Below, piece after piece: positions 62,956 to 64,000 of a stretch of 64,000 nt of DNA. The stretch is from the NCBI RefSeq assembly GCF_018155095.1, contig NZ_NAAI01000002.1:62001-126000 (forward strand). The letters run 5' to 3'. The notes beneath the pieces are model-generated. The model had not been told where the DNA came from. It did not search any database and was given only the letters and a program-made list of their open reading frames with translations. This DNA is from Bartonella queenslandensis (GTDB lineage Bacteria; Pseudomonadota; Alphaproteobacteria; Rhizobiales; Rhizobiaceae). Position numbers and translations under genes: made by a program. Every line of letters begins with the position of its first letter. Position 1 is the first letter of the stretch.

Positions 62956-63525
62956 ACACAATATTGATTTATAATGGTCATTCATTGTTTTTCAACTTGA
63001 ATAACATTCTAAAATACAAAAATTGTATTCTTTTAAATTCTTTCATATTGAATCAATTTCTCTCATTTCCTTGTACATCACAAACGTAGTCAGTGTACGA
63101 GTAAGACACACCTTAATAAAAGAATAAAAATGTCTTTAATGAATTTTCTCAAGCACCAAGGGCTATCATAATATTTTAAACGCACAAAGAGTATGATGAT
63201 AGCATCCTGCATCTTTACGACATATAAATATGGCAATGGATTTTATGTCATTTACGAAGGCTTTATCGTTATACTGTTTACGAACACCATTGTGAAATGA
63301 GATCAAGTGTATTGAGAGATATTTATGTAAAATCAGTCCGCCAATATACAATACAAACGTATTTTGTTTAAAGCATTCTGTTTTACGTAAGCAACACGAC
63401 ACAATGAAAAACACTATCCCCAAAAGTGTGAGTACTGCGCAATTTCCATTCAAAAGCACTCTTGAACACCGAAACCAATCAACAAAAGCAAACCACAATT
63501 AATGAAGGCAAATAATCTCTTTGCA
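62956..63525. other. Gap between dapD and lepA (570 bp)
   Basis: Mostly occupied by a copy of the dispersed repeat (about 63115-63430). A 110-codon minus-strand frame (63166-63498) is open but lies inside the repeat and lacks a start signal or family match. No terminator was assigned. Confidence 0.5.
63115..63430 (+). repeat. Dispersed intergenic repeat, copy 5
   Basis: Head near 63125-63170 with GAATAAAAATGTCTTTAATG, TTTTCTCAAGCACCAAGGGC; middle TATGATGATAGCATCCTGCA (63193-63212); core near 63290-63345 with CCATTGTGAAATGAGATCAA, GTGTATTGAGAGATATTTAT and GTAAAATC; tail TTTAAAGCATTCTGTTTTAC. The core aligns closely with the minus strand at 27628-27575. Confidence 0.55.
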
Positions 63526-64000
63526 TTATTTATTCATTTTGAGCGCTTGAATAAAAGCAGACTGAGGAATTTCTACTTTCCCAAATTGACGCATTCGCTT
63601 TTTACCTTCTTTTTGTTTTTCCAAAAGTTTGCGTTTACGTGTTATATCGCCCCCGTAACATTTTGCTGTTACATCTTTACGCAAAGCACGAATCGTTTCA
63701 CGCGCTATAATTTTACCACCGATAGCCGCTTGAATCGGAATCTGAAACATATGCTGAGGAATAAGATCTTTCAGTTTTTCGCACATGGAACGCCCGCGCT
63801 TTTCTGCAATCGTACGGTGCACAAGCATCGACAATGCATCAATAGGCTCTCCATTCACCAAAATAGACATTTTAACTAAATCACCCTCTGCATAATCAGT
63901 CATCTGATAATCAAAAGAAGCATAGCCCTTTGAGATTGATTTGAGGCGATCATAAAAATCAAAAACGACTTCATTCAGTGGTAAATCATACGTTACCATA
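63526..64000 (-). CDS. lepA: Elongation factor 4 (LepA), C-terminal part
   Basis: LepA is a translational GTPase that remodels stalled ribosomes. Only the last ~158 codons are in the window; the frame stays open to the right edge, and Met at 63999 is internal. Visible are [20 protein letters not shown] (EF-G domain V-like) and the LepA-specific C-terminal domain with [19 protein letters not shown] followed by [20 protein letters not shown] and [15 protein letters not shown]. This end is diagnostic for LepA. GTPase motifs lie outside the window. Confidence 0.96.
   Translation of the reverse strand, partial: MVTYDLPLNEVVFDFYDRLKSISKGYASFDYQMTDYAEGDLVKMSILVNGEPIDALSMLVHRTIAEKRGRSMCEKLKDLIPQHMFQIPIQAAIGGKIIARETIRALRKDVTAKCYGGDITRKRKLLEKQKEGKKRMRQFGKVEIPQSAFIQALKMNK

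Noticed and set aside
63166-63498. 110-codon minus-strand open frame between dapD and lepA
   Set aside because: It lies within a dispersed repeat copy, has no ribosome-binding site, a Cys/Tyr-rich unbalanced composition, and no equivalent long frame in the other repeat copies.

Overview
The window is a stretch of an AT-rich alphaproteobacterial chromosome, almost certainly Bartonella. Reasons: the protein families are Rhizobiales-type (GcrA, FYDLN-acid protein, TimA/Tim44-like protein, the Hsp20 + DUF1150 pair, cyclic beta-1,2-glucan synthase), the gene pairs rpsT-dnaA and secB-fxsA-timA-smr are typical of that order, and there are long, gene-poor, decaying intergenic gaps. The assignment rests on recognition, not on a database search.

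Layout. 1-4.5 kb (minus): rpsT, then dnaA-dnaN-recF (recF is cut by the left edge), with DnaA-box-like sites between rpsT and dnaA. 4.7-7.4 kb (minus): aconitase. 7.7-10.6 kb (plus): haem export and thiol-redox operon ccmA-ccmB-ccmC-ccmD-ccmG. 11.6-14.8 kb (minus): argD, a clearly dead argF, and hslO. 15.2 kb: gcrA. 16.7-19.4 kb: smr and timA facing away from fxsA and secB. 19.4-21.7 kb (minus): malic enzyme. 21.9-24.7 kb (plus): mutS. 25.3-27.1 kb (minus): ilvD, with a 70-bp relic copy of its own 3' part directly behind it. 28.1-28.8 kb (minus): hsp20 and its DUF1150 partner. 28.9-34.1 kb (plus): nth, then rpmI-rplT-pheS-pheT. 35.7-39.2 kb (plus): sitABCD manganese/iron transporter behind a Mur/Fur-type operator. 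39.6 kb: DUF454 membrane protein. 40.8-50.8 kb (minus): pncB and the 2854-residue cyclic glucan synthase. 51.1-54.9 kb (minus): aroA-cmk-rpsA. 55.1-55.6 kb (plus): FYDLN-acid protein and tRNA-Ala(GGC). 56.9-58.8 kb (minus): an SLT-like lipoprotein and rmuC. 58.9-61.1 kb (plus): def-fmt-truA. 61.1-62.0 kb (minus): a LOG-family protein. 62.1-63.0 kb (plus): dapD. The right edge cuts lepA.

How it fits together. Most genes are housekeeping: replication start, translation, TCA cycle, cytochrome c maturation, branched-chain, aromatic and lysine/DAP synthesis, and envelope glucan. Arginine synthesis is broken at argF while argD is intact, which suggests ArgD is kept for its aminotransferase role in the DAP pathway that also uses dapD.

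No CRISPR array, intact insertion sequence, prophage or defence system was found, and I see no convincing new multi-gene system. The least explained content is in the gaps: a diverged repeat family with five copies plus one partial copy, several decayed reading frames, and possible leader-RNA structures before pheS and rpsA.
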